Origin: Paenibacillus plantiphilus
GTDB lineage: Bacteria; Bacillota; Bacilli; Paenibacillales; Paenibacillaceae
NCBI RefSeq assembly: GCF_927798095.1
Contig: NZ_CAKMMF010000005.1
Location: 124,001 to 188,000 of the forward strand
DNA length: 64,000 bases
Reading direction: 5' to 3'
The notes beneath the pieces are model-generated. The model made no database searches, had not been told where the DNA came from, and saw only the letters and a list, made by a program, of their open reading frames with translations. Below are positions 15,859 through 23,346 of this stretch, in pieces. Both the position numbers and the translations under genes were made by a program. Every line of letters starts with the position of its first letter. Positions within the stretch are counted from its first letter, which is position 1.

Positions 15859-16409
15859 ATGAATAACAATATCTGGTCCGGCAACAAAATAAGATTGCGC
15901 GCAGTTTTACACACCGACTGGGAAATATTCCCAAGAATGATTTTGATTCTGAATGTGCTAGACGTTGCGATGTGATCTATTTTCCAAGGTCAGAAGAAGG
16001 TACGAAGAGTTGGGCTGAGCAGCAAGCGTCTAAAGGTCCAAATGGTGATAACATCATGCTCGCAATCGAGACACTTGACGGTGAACTCGTTGGTAGTATT
16101 AGTACTCATAGCTGTGATACCCGGCATGGGACTTTCAAATATGGCATAGCAATTTTTCGAGAGCACTGGCGAAATGGATATGCTTCAGAAGCAGTTAAAA
16201 TCCTTGTAGGCTACTATTTCGAAGAGTTGCGTTACCAGAAAGTAACCGCACATGTCTATGCTTTTAACGAAAGCTCGATTGCACTTCATGAGCGTCTTGG
16301 ATTCGTTCAAGAGGGAAAACTGAGGAATATGATTTATACCAATGGGCAGCACTTTGATGAATTTGTATATGGATTAACGAAGAGCGAATACGAAAAGTTG
16401 AAAAGCTAG
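15859..16409 (+). pseudogene. GNAT acetyltransferase broken by a frameshift
   Basis: A good start (AGGAGGG then ATG 15859) opens a GNAT frame with N-terminus NNNIWSGNKIRLRAVL. That frame runs into TGA at 15973. The continuation, from about 15934 in the next frame, reads straight through the rest of a RimJ/RimL-like acetyltransferase: FKYGIAIFREHWRNGYASEA holds the acetyl-CoA loop and SIALHERLGFVQEG the final motif, ending at 16409. One base appears lost near 15930-15935. Either this is a recent pseudogene or a sequencing error; the rest is well preserved. Confidence 0.75.
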
Positions 16410-16547
16410 GGATTGAACAGAATGGCTGCCATTAATGTGGCAGCCATTTGTTCATTCTTGCAATTTCATTATTACGGGCTATGACAAACAGAGAGAATAC
16501 AAAAAGAAGGCCGAGCAGCATATAGAACCTAACAAGGAGGCGAACAA

Positions 16548-17009
16548 ATGGTAAATATACGTTTAGCTGCATTGCACGATGTTGATGAACTTGTTCAAAT
16601 GCGCTGGGATTTCTCGAAAGAGGACTATGGCAATAGTTCGGCCAGTTTCGAAGAGTTTCACCAGATTTGTAGTGAATTTTTGGTTAAGGCAATTGAAGGT
16701 GGAGATTGGTACATTTGGGTTGCAGAAGTTGAAAAAAGTATAGTCTCCCATATGTATCTTCAGCTAATACATAAAGTGCCGAGGCCAGGAAAATCCCCGG
16801 ACCCTTATTTCGGATATGTAACCAATGTCTATACTCGCCCTGAATTCAGAAGTCAAAGTTTCGGATCCAAGATTCACATCGCTATGGAAAAATGGTCAAA
16901 AGAAAATAAAGTCGAATTTCTTATTCTTTGGCCGAGTAGTAACAGTGTACAGTTTTATTCAAGAAATGGCTTTTCTCGATGTGAAGAAGCGATGGAAAAG
17001 CACTGGTAA
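16548..17009 (+). CDS. GNAT family N-acetyltransferase
   Basis: The 153-residue protein starts at ATG 16548, with AAGGAGG eight bases upstream. The central strand YVTNVYTRPEFRSQSFGSKIH corresponds to the acetyl-CoA binding motif, here with RSQSFG in place of the usual R/Q-GxG-G/A. The end VQFYSRNGFSRCEEA is the typical final strand-helix. Such enzymes acetylate amines on small molecules or proteins. It overlaps the 3' end of a minus-strand IS66 fragment, which is probably unrelated. Confidence 0.85.
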   Translation: MVNIRLAALHDVDELVQMRWDFSKEDYGNSSASFEEFHQICSEFLVKAIEGGDWYIWVAEVEKSIVSHMYLQLIHKVPRPGKSPDPYFGYVTNVYTRPEFRSQSFGSKIHIAMEKWSKENKVEFLILWPSSNSVQFYSRNGFSRCEEAMEKHW

Positions 17010-17192
17010 TTGAAGCAGGGTTACTCTACAAAGAAAGGGCCATCCTAAAACATGCCGGGTACGTAGCCAGTACTTTAACTGATCCTTGGAAACGCGATTC
17101 TCGTCGCACCAAGCTGTCATGGTCTGACCGCTAGCCTGATACGCGGCAACGCGAGCGGCCCATTCCCGTAGAGGTTGTTCTTGTTTCCTCAT
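16959..17192 (-). pseudogene. IS66-family TnpA-like accessory gene remnant
   Basis: From ATG 17192 (with AGGAGG seven bases upstream) the protein begins with LREWAARVAAYQASGQTM and WCDENRVSKDQLKYWLR, the helix-turn-helix of IS66 TnpA/IS element accessory proteins. Similarity ends after about 46 residues, and the frame then runs into unrelated sequence under the acetyltransferase gene. No TnpB, transposase or terminal repeats were found, so it is a truncated relic. Confidence 0.7.
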
Positions 17193-17334
17193 TGGACAAC
17201 CTCCTGTGAATTGAAGTTGACTCATTTTGGGAGAGGTAAGCAGGCAATAGCAGGCTAGTTTTCAATCTAGTTTCTCTTTAGCCAGCGGAGAGAAATAACC
17301 TTCCTAGCCTGGCGTAGCGAATATATTTTTTCAC

Positions 17335-17365
17335 TTGAACCTTACGTAACGTAATGTTTTATAAT
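17335..17365 (+). promoter_or_regulatory. MerR-type promoter with palindromic operator
   Basis: TTGAAC (17335-17340) and TATAAT (17360-17365) are 19 bases apart, the overlong spacing that MerR proteins correct by twisting DNA. The spacer holds the perfect palindrome TTACGT-A-ACGTAA (17342-17354). The regulator gene starts 43 bases downstream, so this is an autoregulated promoter. Confidence 0.88.
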
Positions 17366-17407
17366 GGGGTTACCGGTAATGAGCTAGCGACAACGAAGGG
17401 ATTGACT

Positions 17408-17914
17408 ATGAACAAACTTTGGAAAGTCGGGGACCTTGCCAAGCTGACAGGGCTCACTGTAAGAACGATGCGCTTCTATGATCAGATCGGCTTGTTCTCG
17501 CCATCCGGACAGACGGACTCCGGCCACAGGCTGTACAATGCATCCGACTTGGCGCGTCTTCACCAGATTTTAACGCTTAAGGAACTAGGCTTGTCGCTTG
17601 ATGAGATTAAGCTGGCCTTGGCCGGAAATCAGATCAGCCCGCTGGAGATCGTGTCCTTGCAGAAGGCCCGTGTTAAGGAGCAGATCAAGCAGCAGCAGAA
17701 GCTTCTGGAGCAGCTCCATCATGTGTCCAAGCTGATGATAGGGAAAGCGCCCTTAACCGTGAATGATTTTACCAATCTGCTGCAAGCGATGAAGATGGAG
17801 TTCGAGAAGCCCGTTATCGAGCGGCGGAGGAGCTGGGAGCACCGTCTGGATGTGCTGGACGACTACCTTGCTACAGAGAATGGAATGCCGAAATCTAAGG
17901 AGGAAAATTTATGA
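17408..17914 (+). CDS. MerR family transcriptional regulator
   Basis: The 168-residue protein starts at ATG 17408; longer frames would begin inside the promoter. The winged-helix N-terminus KVGDLAKLTGLTVRTMRFYD and GHRLY-x-ASDLARL match the family. A coiled coil follows at about 85-115 (rich in KQQQKLLEQ), with a short C-terminal domain without metal-binding cysteines. It therefore probably binds a small molecule or is controlled by the partner proteins. It overlaps the next gene by ATGA (4 bases) and heads a three-gene operon with two SRPBCC proteins. Confidence 0.9.
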   Translation: MNKLWKVGDLAKLTGLTVRTMRFYDQIGLFSPSGQTDSGHRLYNASDLARLHQILTLKELGLSLDEIKLALAGNQISPLEIVSLQKARVKEQIKQQQKLLEQLHHVSKLMIGKAPLTVNDFTNLLQAMKMEFEKPVIERRRSWEHRLDVLDDYLATENGMPKSKEENL

Positions 17915-18354
17915 ACGAACGATTCGTTAACCACGCGACCTTCGTTGTCGAGCGGACTTACGCCGCCTCGCCAGAGCGGGTCTATCAAGCATGGTCCAAC
18001 CAGGAGGCCAAAGCCAAATGGTTCTCGAAAGCGGATATCTTCGATTTTCAGGTGGGGGGACGCGAGTACAGCAGCGGCGGACCGCCCGAAGGTCCGGTAT
18101 TTGTATTCGACGCCGTCTATCAGGAGATTGTGCCACAGCGGCGTATTGTGTATACGTACACCCTGGATTCGGGCGACACGCGTATCTCGGTCTCGATTAC
18201 GACGATTGAACTGATTGAGGTAGAAGGCGGTACGACGTTGATTTTCACCGAGCAGGGAGCGTTCTTCGACGGTCACGATACGCCGGAAGTGCGCGAGCAC
18301 GGCACGAATGAGCTGCTGGATGCGCTGGGCAAGTCTTTGGCAGGGGAGGTGTAA
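17911..18354 (+). CDS. SRPBCC family protein (AHSA1-like)
   Basis: The 147-residue protein starts at ATG 17911, overlapping the MerR gene by four bases, with AGGAGG seven bases upstream. The AHSA1/START-like helix-grip fold is shown by AASPERVYQAWSNQEAKAKW at the N-terminus, the VGG-x-EY strand, and a last helix with LDALGKSLAGEV. Family members bind hydrophobic ligands. Position in a MerR operon suggests a role in ligand sensing or sequestering. Confidence 0.87.
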   Translation: MNERFVNHATFVVERTYAASPERVYQAWSNQEAKAKWFSKADIFDFQVGGREYSSGGPPEGPVFVFDAVYQEIVPQRRIVYTYTLDSGDTRISVSITTIELIEVEGGTTLIFTEQGAFFDGHDTPEVREHGTNELLDALGKSLAGEV

Positions 18355-18356
18355 GG

Positions 18357-18803
18357 ATGGCGGCTATGATGGTTAATAACGAAATTGTAAATACACGCGA
18401 GCTCGACGCACCGCAGGAGCTTGTATTCCAAGCATGGACAAACCCGGAGCTGCTGGCTCGATGGTGGGGACCAGAAGGCTTCACGAATACGTTTCACGAG
18501 TTCGACTTAAGACCGGGGGGCTCATGGCGATTCATCATGCACGGGCCGGATGGCGTGGACTATCCGAATCACATCATTTTCAACGAGATCGTACCGAGTG
18601 AACGGATCGTGCTCGACCATCTGCCCGATCACGAATTTCGATTGACGGCTACCTTTGAAGCTTTGGAAGGCCGCACGAGACTTACATTCCGCCAGCGGTT
18701 TAAGAGTGCAGAGGAGTTTGAGCGCATCAAAGCATTTTGCACGAAAGCCAACGAGCAGAATCTCGACCGATTGGAAGCGGTGCTGGCTGGGTTGGCTGTG
18801 TAA
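18357..18803 (+). CDS. SRPBCC family protein (AHSA1-like), paralogue
   Basis: The 148-residue protein starts at ATG 18357, two bases after the previous stop codon, with GGGGAGG eight bases upstream. It shows the usual fold pattern: LDAPQELVFQAWTNPELLARWWGPEGF, LRPGGSWRFIMHGPDG, IIFNEIVPSERIVLDH. This second AHSA1 gene in the operon is only distantly related to the first. Both may bind the ligand that activates the MerR regulator. The stop codon is followed by a degenerate copy of the dispersed repeat. Confidence 0.88.
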   Translation: MAAMMVNNEIVNTRELDAPQELVFQAWTNPELLARWWGPEGFTNTFHEFDLRPGGSWRFIMHGPDGVDYPNHIIFNEIVPSERIVLDHLPDHEFRLTATFEALEGRTRLTFRQRFKSAEEFERIKAFCTKANEQNLDRLEAVLAGLAV

Positions 18804-18820
18804 CGAACCTTATCACAACT
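18803..18820 (+). repeat. Possible degenerate dispersed repeat (copy 6)
   Basis: ACGAACCTTATCACAACT follows the SRPBCC stop codon, which matches the core at most positions, and TATCACAACTA repeats once more downstream. This is the weakest copy. Confidence 0.35.
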
Positions 18821-18903
18821 AATCACAACTAATATTGGACTTGGTGGTTCCTGCAAACGTGCTTCTGGAAGCTGTTTGGGGGCATAGAATGGTGCGGCAC
18901 ATA

Positions 18904-18940
18904 GAGGGGGACTTTTGCTTGTGAGAAGCAAGTCCCCCTC
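18904..18940 (+). terminator. Hairpin terminator after the SRPBCC operon
   Basis: GAGGGGGACTT (18904-18914) pairs perfectly with AAGTCCCCCTC (18930-18940), extended by GCTT/AAGC inside. A second short hairpin CCGC-N7-GCGG follows. The T-tract is short. Confidence 0.65.
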
Positions 18941-19071
18941 CGCCGTTTTAGCGGAAGCGGCTGGTTCAAAATTTGGGTTCATCCTCCAGTTGCAGAAGGT
19001 ATCCTTCGACTTGATCGGGGTGTGTCGCGAGAAGTGCTTCGGCGCGAAAATGCCCCCTCGACAAGGGAGTC

Positions 19072-19100
19072 TTGACATAAGAACAAACGTTCTGTACTAT
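19072..19100 (+). promoter_or_regulatory. Promoter with LexA-like (SOS) box in its spacer
   Basis: TTGACA (19072-19077) and TACTAT (19095-19100) are 17 bases apart. Between them lies GAAC-AAAC-GTTC (19081-19092), which fits the Gram-positive LexA/DinR core GAAC-N4-GTTC, but with A and T instead of C and G at the outer positions. A TetR-type repressor could use a similar palindrome. Confidence 0.6.
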
Positions 19101-19137
19101 ATGTGGTAAATAAAGTAAATGGAGGGCTGAGGCAAAG

Positions 19138-20175
19138 ATGGGTGAAGATACATACAATAAACATTCTTGGAGCTTGATAGAGGAGCTGCCACAACTTGAT
19201 CTTGGAGATTCAGATGCATGCATAGGCGAATGGCAAGGAGTCAAAGCGTTGCATATAAAAAAGACAGGAACGCCGGTTTTCATAAACCATGAGGTTCATT
19301 GGGAATCTTTCCGTATTCAGGCTTTGGTAGCTATACCTGAAGCGATAGGGTTTATTGGGGTGGTTTTTGGAGCGCGCGATTCGGCTAATTATGAATTAAT
19401 TTATCTTTCTCCAGTCAGCGGTGAAGGGACTGGGGAAATTCAGTATGATCCAGTAATGAACGGGTCAACCACATGGCAGATTTATAATGGACCAAACTAT
19501 CTAGCCTATACACCTTATGACGTCGGGGAATGGGTTAAACTTACCATTGATGTGGATAAGCGGTCTGCTAAAGTTTACATTGGTGACGATACCCGTGTTC
19601 CTCAACTTTATATCTCAGAGCTTCAGCACGGAGAGAGCAAAGGGGACATTGGGGTTTGGGGTTACTTGCCAGGATACATACGAGATCTATCGATTGAAGA
19701 AATGCCGAGTGCTCCACAAACGGTTACGAAGAGAAACAAGGATGAGTTTGTTAATGACTGGCTTGTATCTGAGCCTTATTTCCCTCATTCCGTACCGAAT
19801 GAACAACAGTGGACAACAGCCTGCACCGAAGAGAATGGAACATTAAATATCAATAGACTCTACACCTCAGAAAAAGATAAATCGGTACAGATAAGAAGCA
19901 CCATCACCTTGTTAGAGGAAGCAAACGCTACAATTTCGTTCGGTTTTAGTGATGCTTTGCGGCTTTGGTTGAACGATGAGGAAATCTACCAAGGGGTGTG
20001 TATGTGGGACCCGCCAGAACATGATGGCCGAATTCACCCAGAGCATATATCGATCCCCGTTACCTGGAGGGCAGGTTCCAATACAATCCGGGCAGAGCTA
20101 ACCAATAAAGAAACGGTGTTCGGCTGGGGATTTTGTCTCAAGACGGGGCTTCATTCCGGCGAACAACCACAATAG
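19138..20175 (+). CDS. Protein with concanavalin-like sugar-binding domains, function unknown
   Basis: The 345-residue protein starts at ATG 19138. The N-terminal 195 residues resemble a concanavalin A-like/DUF1080 beta-sandwich (FIGVVFGARDSANYELIYL, DVGEWVKLTIDVD-x-RSAKVYIG, GDIGVWGYLPGYIRDL). The C-terminal 130 residues resemble the sugar-binding jelly roll of GH2-like proteins, with FGFSDALRLWLNDEEIYQG and AGSNTIRAELTNKE. No catalytic domain or signal peptide is visible, so it would be cytoplasmic. The promoter holds a LexA-like box, an unexpected setting for a carbohydrate-binding fold. Confidence 0.78.
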   Translation: MGEDTYNKHSWSLIEELPQLDLGDSDACIGEWQGVKALHIKKTGTPVFINHEVHWESFRIQALVAIPEAIGFIGVVFGARDSANYELIYLSPVSGEGTGEIQYDPVMNGSTTWQIYNGPNYLAYTPYDVGEWVKLTIDVDKRSAKVYIGDDTRVPQLYISELQHGESKGDIGVWGYLPGYIRDLSIEEMPSAPQTVTKRNKDEFVNDWLVSEPYFPHSVPNEQQWTTACTEENGTLNINRLYTSEKDKSVQIRSTITLLEEANATISFGFSDALRLWLNDEEIYQGVCMWDPPEHDGRIHPEHISIPVTWRAGSNTIRAELTNKETVFGWGFCLKTGLHSGEQPQ

Positions 20176-20180
20176 ATTTC

Positions 20181-20905
20181 TTACACCAAGAATTTTAGTA
20201 TCCTATCTGTTTGGTTGACAATTAGGTGGCCCGTATCAGGCAGCAGCTCGATCCTAGCTCGTTGTGCAAATTGTTTAAGTCGCTTAATACTCTTGCTTGC
20301 AGGTATTAATTGATCAGAATCGCCAAAAAGCATTAAAATCGGCATCGTTAATTGATGAAGTGACTGATCACTAAAAAGTGGCATTTTTGCCGTTCGTGGT
20401 TTGAAATATTTGAACGTAAGTGATGCGAATGTAAGACCGTCTCCCAATCCGGATAATGATGATGAAGAAATCTTACCACCCACTAATTTGAGTGTTTGTA
20501 GCTGACCCCATTTTCCAAGTAGTGAGAAAAAAATTGCTTTCCATAGGAAACTGGCTTTTTCATGTGCAAGCCCTCCGGGACAAAGCAAAACCAATTTATC
20601 AACCTTATCCGGATAGGTGGTGGCGAAACTCAATGCCATCCAGCCGCCTAATGACATCGCTACAATTGAACACGTGCTTAATCCAAGTGCATGTATGGTT
20701 TCATTCAACCATAGAGCATATGCACCACTTTTGTAGCTTGGTCGGCTTGCCGCTGATAATTTGATCCAGACTCAATGACAAAAGTCGGCCCAAGACTTGT
20801 CTCAACTTCGTATTGGTCGTTTTCCACTGGCCAGCTAGCGAGTATTTGTCGGTACTGTCCTAAAACTTCTCGTTTGCCTACTTCTGACTTATATATATTT
20901 TCCAT
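20181..20905 (-). pseudogene. Alpha/beta hydrolase with internal deletion
   Basis: Two minus-strand segments belong to one alpha/beta hydrolase. The N-terminal segment (from 20905) ends near FVIESGSN. The rest (about 20775 to 20181) begins with SAASRPSYKSGAYALWLNE in a different frame and carries the nucleophile elbow AMSLGG, FGDSDQLIP and the catalytic-His strand DTGHLI. The oxyanion HG loop region, about 30-35 residues in intact relatives, is missing and the frame shifts at the join. The protein cannot be made intact. It follows the PadR-DUF4180 gene on the same strand. Confidence 0.78.
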
Positions 20906-20923
20906 TATATCTCGCCTTTCTTT

Positions 20924-21841
20924 CTATTTCAGAAGCCATTGTTCAGCTTCTTCTTTACTTTCATACAATCTAAAATGATTGCCTTTGTTCGTTTCCATGG
21001 CCATTTCTTTAAATCTGCCTTTTTGAATGGTATCCTGAGGAACAATAACAGCGGCCTTTATACCATAGTTTGTAAATTTCTGAATAATGTCGCCAGCTAA
21101 TTTGGTCTTAAGTTTGAAGAAGTCTTCTGATAAACCTGCGTAGTGTAGCATAAGCGCATTTGTCTCATGTTCCCAGCATAAAGCCACTAGATCAAGTGCA
21201 TCATTCTCTGTACGTAAAGGTTCAGTAGTAGAAATGAGTTCAATATATTTTTTACTCTCTATTACTCTAATTTGATAGTTCATTTTGTCTTTTTCCTCCA
21301 CACCTTCATTTTCAAACAACTTCTGACGGGTTTCACGGACCCAATTAAGCTCATTATTATAGGTTGAAATAATGTTTTCTGAAATCATCTCCCATATTAA
21401 GCTTTCCCTGGTGCTTCTATTGGGTGAATGAAGAGCACGTCTGTATTTCTCATTCTGCATAATCAATTGCAGTTTGATTTCATTTTCATATTTTGAGAGT
21501 ACCTCACTTAATTCTTGATTACTTAACAGATCTGACCATGCAAGCTGCACCAAAAATGTTTTTTTTATCTCAGGAGCTTCTGGTGATGACACAAGCCATT
21601 TTTTTAGTTCTTTAAGTCCTTCTTCTGTTATGGTATATATTTTTTTTGAAGGAGAGTTATCCTGATGGACTACTGAACTGGTAACAAAACTTTCGTTTTC
21701 CATATTCATTAGAGCTTTGTAAATTTGATTATTATTACCGGACCAATACATGAAGGAGGAATCTTCAAAAATCTTTTTTAGTTCATATCCTGTTGAGGAC
21801 TTCCAACTCAGTATGCCTAATATTGCTAATTGAATGGACAT
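20924..21841 (-). CDS. PadR family regulator fused to a DUF4180 domain
   Basis: The 305-residue protein starts at ATG 21841, with GAGGTG six bases upstream; ATG 21844 is adjacent. Residues 1-90 form a PadR winged helix (LAILGILSWKSSTGYELKKIF, IYTITEEGLKELKKWL), followed by a helical PadR C-terminal region to about 180. Residues 195-305 are a DUF4180 domain (LISTTEPLRTENDALDLVA, LHYAGLSEDFFKLKTKLAGDI). DUF4180 resembles a STAS-like small fold. Two tandem palindromes just upstream suggest autoregulation. The hydrolase downstream is probably the former target, now broken. Confidence 0.88.
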   Translation of the reverse strand: MSIQLAILGILSWKSSTGYELKKIFEDSSFMYWSGNNNQIYKALMNMENESFVTSSVVHQDNSPSKKIYTITEEGLKELKKWLVSSPEAPEIKKTFLVQLAWSDLLSNQELSEVLSKYENEIKLQLIMQNEKYRRALHSPNRSTRESLIWEMISENIISTYNNELNWVRETRQKLFENEGVEEKDKMNYQIRVIESKKYIELISTTEPLRTENDALDLVALCWEHETNALMLHYAGLSEDFFKLKTKLAGDIIQKFTNYGIKAAVIVPQDTIQKGRFKEMAMETNKGNHFRLYESKEEAEQWLLK

Positions 21842-21861
21842 CATTACACCTCGATTATTAA

Positions 21862-21889
21862 TAACATAGGTTAATAGTAACATATGTTA
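21862..21889 (-). promoter_or_regulatory. Tandem palindromic operators of the PadR-DUF4180 gene
   Basis: TAACATAGGTTA (21862-21873) and TAACATATGTTA (21878-21889) are 16 bases apart and lie 21-48 bases upstream of the start. The second is a perfect palindrome. They fit PadR-type autoregulatory sites with ACAT-like half-sites. Confidence 0.65.
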
Positions 21890-21956
21890 TTGTAGTTGTA
21901 AATCTAAGCGTGCATGTACGATGGAGGTATTGCCCGCAAGCGTATATCTTCAAGGT

Positions 21957-22005
21957 GACGCGACAGGAGAGTTCCGTGCGAACGACATTCCTGTCGCGTC
22001 TTTTT
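21957..22005 (+). terminator. Strong terminator of unclear origin
   Basis: GACGCGACAGGA (21957-21968) pairs perfectly with TCCTGTCGCGTC (21989-22000), followed by TTTTT. No complete plus-strand gene lies upstream, so it may be left from a lost gene or shield the following operon. Confidence 0.7.
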
Positions 22006-22033
22006 GTTGTCTGCACGTACAGTAGGCATAGCA

Positions 22034-22093
22034 TTGACAAATGATCATGATTCTAATAATATAAAGCAATTAGATTTACTCTGTACAGAGTAA
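22034..22093 (+). promoter_or_regulatory. Promoter and 18-bp palindromic operator of the YhgE-like/PadR operon
   Basis: TTGACA (22034-22039) and TAATAT (22057-22062) are 17 bases apart. The perfect palindrome TTACTCTGTACAGAGTAA (22076-22093) starts about seven bases after the expected transcription start. A repressor there would block elongation or clearance. The PadR gene at 24581, in the same operon, is the best candidate. Confidence 0.78.
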
Positions 22094-22136
22094 TATAAAC
22101 AAAGTAAAAAGAGAAACATGGAGGAGTAAGAGCCAT

Positions 22137-23297
22137 ATGAAAATTGTTTGGGATTATTTGAAGGACAAATTATTTGTTGGCGGAATAACGATGCTCATTT
22201 TTTATCAAATTATTATGATCACTATTTATATGGGCGGCTATAGTGCCATTCCCAAGAATGTGACGGAGCTTACGGTCGCGATCGTAAGTGAGGATGCCGA
22301 ATATGGGACTGAATTTGCAGACAAGATCAAAGAAGAATTGCCATTTAAGGTGAAGAGCGATCTAACGCTCGACCAGGCCAAGGAAGAGCTTGATGAGCAC
22401 GATCTATCTATGGTTGTGCATATTCCGGCCGACTTTACCAGCAAGTTATCGAAGCTAGAGGAGCAGGTTCAATTAAATTTTTATATGAACAACGCGACGG
22501 CTCAGAGCGTAAGCGGCACGATGCAGACGGTTGCAAACCAGATTGCCAGCGAGGTTAGTCAACAGCTGAAAGTGGAGAATATGCAAGGCATTCTGCAAGG
22601 CATGCAAGTACCAGAAGAGCAAGCGAGCTCACTTGCTGAGGGCGCAGTCAACAAAGTGAAGACGAATCTTATTCAATCTAATGTTCCACCTGCAGGTATG
22701 CATAACTCGATGGCGCCGATGTTCCTTACAATCGTGTCCTACGTAGGAGCTATGATCTTCTCGATGATGGCGGTAAGCACACTGAATAAATTGAAGAGCA
22801 AGCATGGGAAATGGAGGGCCTTCTTTACGTTGCAAGGTCTTAGTATGGGGCTATCACTCATCGGGCCGCTTGTCGGTCTTGGCATCTATTTCGCAATTCA
22901 AGGGTACGGGGTTGATGTGTTCTTCAGTATGTGGTTGTCTCATGCGTTGGAAATGTTCGTGGCGATACAAGTGACGAGCGTCATCACGATGCTGTTAGGG
23001 CAAGCGGGGATGCTTGTAAATATGCCTTTTCTATTGATTCAAGTTATTGGCTCAGGTGCGATCATGCCTCAAGAAATGCTGTCAGGATTCTTTAAGTTCT
23101 TCAGCAGCTTTTCTGTCCTGCATTACAGTGTTGAAACCGATTATAGCTTGCTGTTTGGCGGGGGCAACATTGCAGAAAGTATAAGTATGATGGGTGTAAT
23201 TGGCGCGGCAGCCTTACTGATCAACATGGTCATTCATAAGCTTAAAGCTGTTTCTAATACGGACAAAGCGGAGATAAAAGTGACAGCAGCAGCGTAG
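22137..23297 (+). CDS. YhgE/Pip-like ABC-2-type membrane protein (DUF3533-like), copy 1
   Basis: The 386-residue protein starts at ATG 22137 with GGAGGAG upstream. It has one N-terminal membrane helix, an extracytoplasmic region of about 170 residues with the family block VIVSED-x-EYG and IPADFT, and five C-terminal helices ending in a basic tail. These resemble ABC-2 permease-like export proteins, but no ATPase lies nearby. Members of the YhgE/Pip group are linked to drug or lipid export and phage receptor functions. It is followed after 49 bases by a similar paralogue. Confidence 0.82.
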   Translation: MKIVWDYLKDKLFVGGITMLIFYQIIMITIYMGGYSAIPKNVTELTVAIVSEDAEYGTEFADKIKEELPFKVKSDLTLDQAKEELDEHDLSMVVHIPADFTSKLSKLEEQVQLNFYMNNATAQSVSGTMQTVANQIASEVSQQLKVENMQGILQGMQVPEEQASSLAEGAVNKVKTNLIQSNVPPAGMHNSMAPMFLTIVSYVGAMIFSMMAVSTLNKLKSKHGKWRAFFTLQGLSMGLSLIGPLVGLGIYFAIQGYGVDVFFSMWLSHALEMFVAIQVTSVITMLLGQAGMLVNMPFLLIQVIGSGAIMPQEMLSGFFKFFSSFSVLHYSVETDYSLLFGGGNIAESISMMGVIGAAALLINMVIHKLKAVSNTDKAEIKVTAAA

Positions 23298-23346
23298 GCT
23301 GGGGCCGTAAACGAAAAGAAACAGGGATGAAGGAGACGGAGATTGT

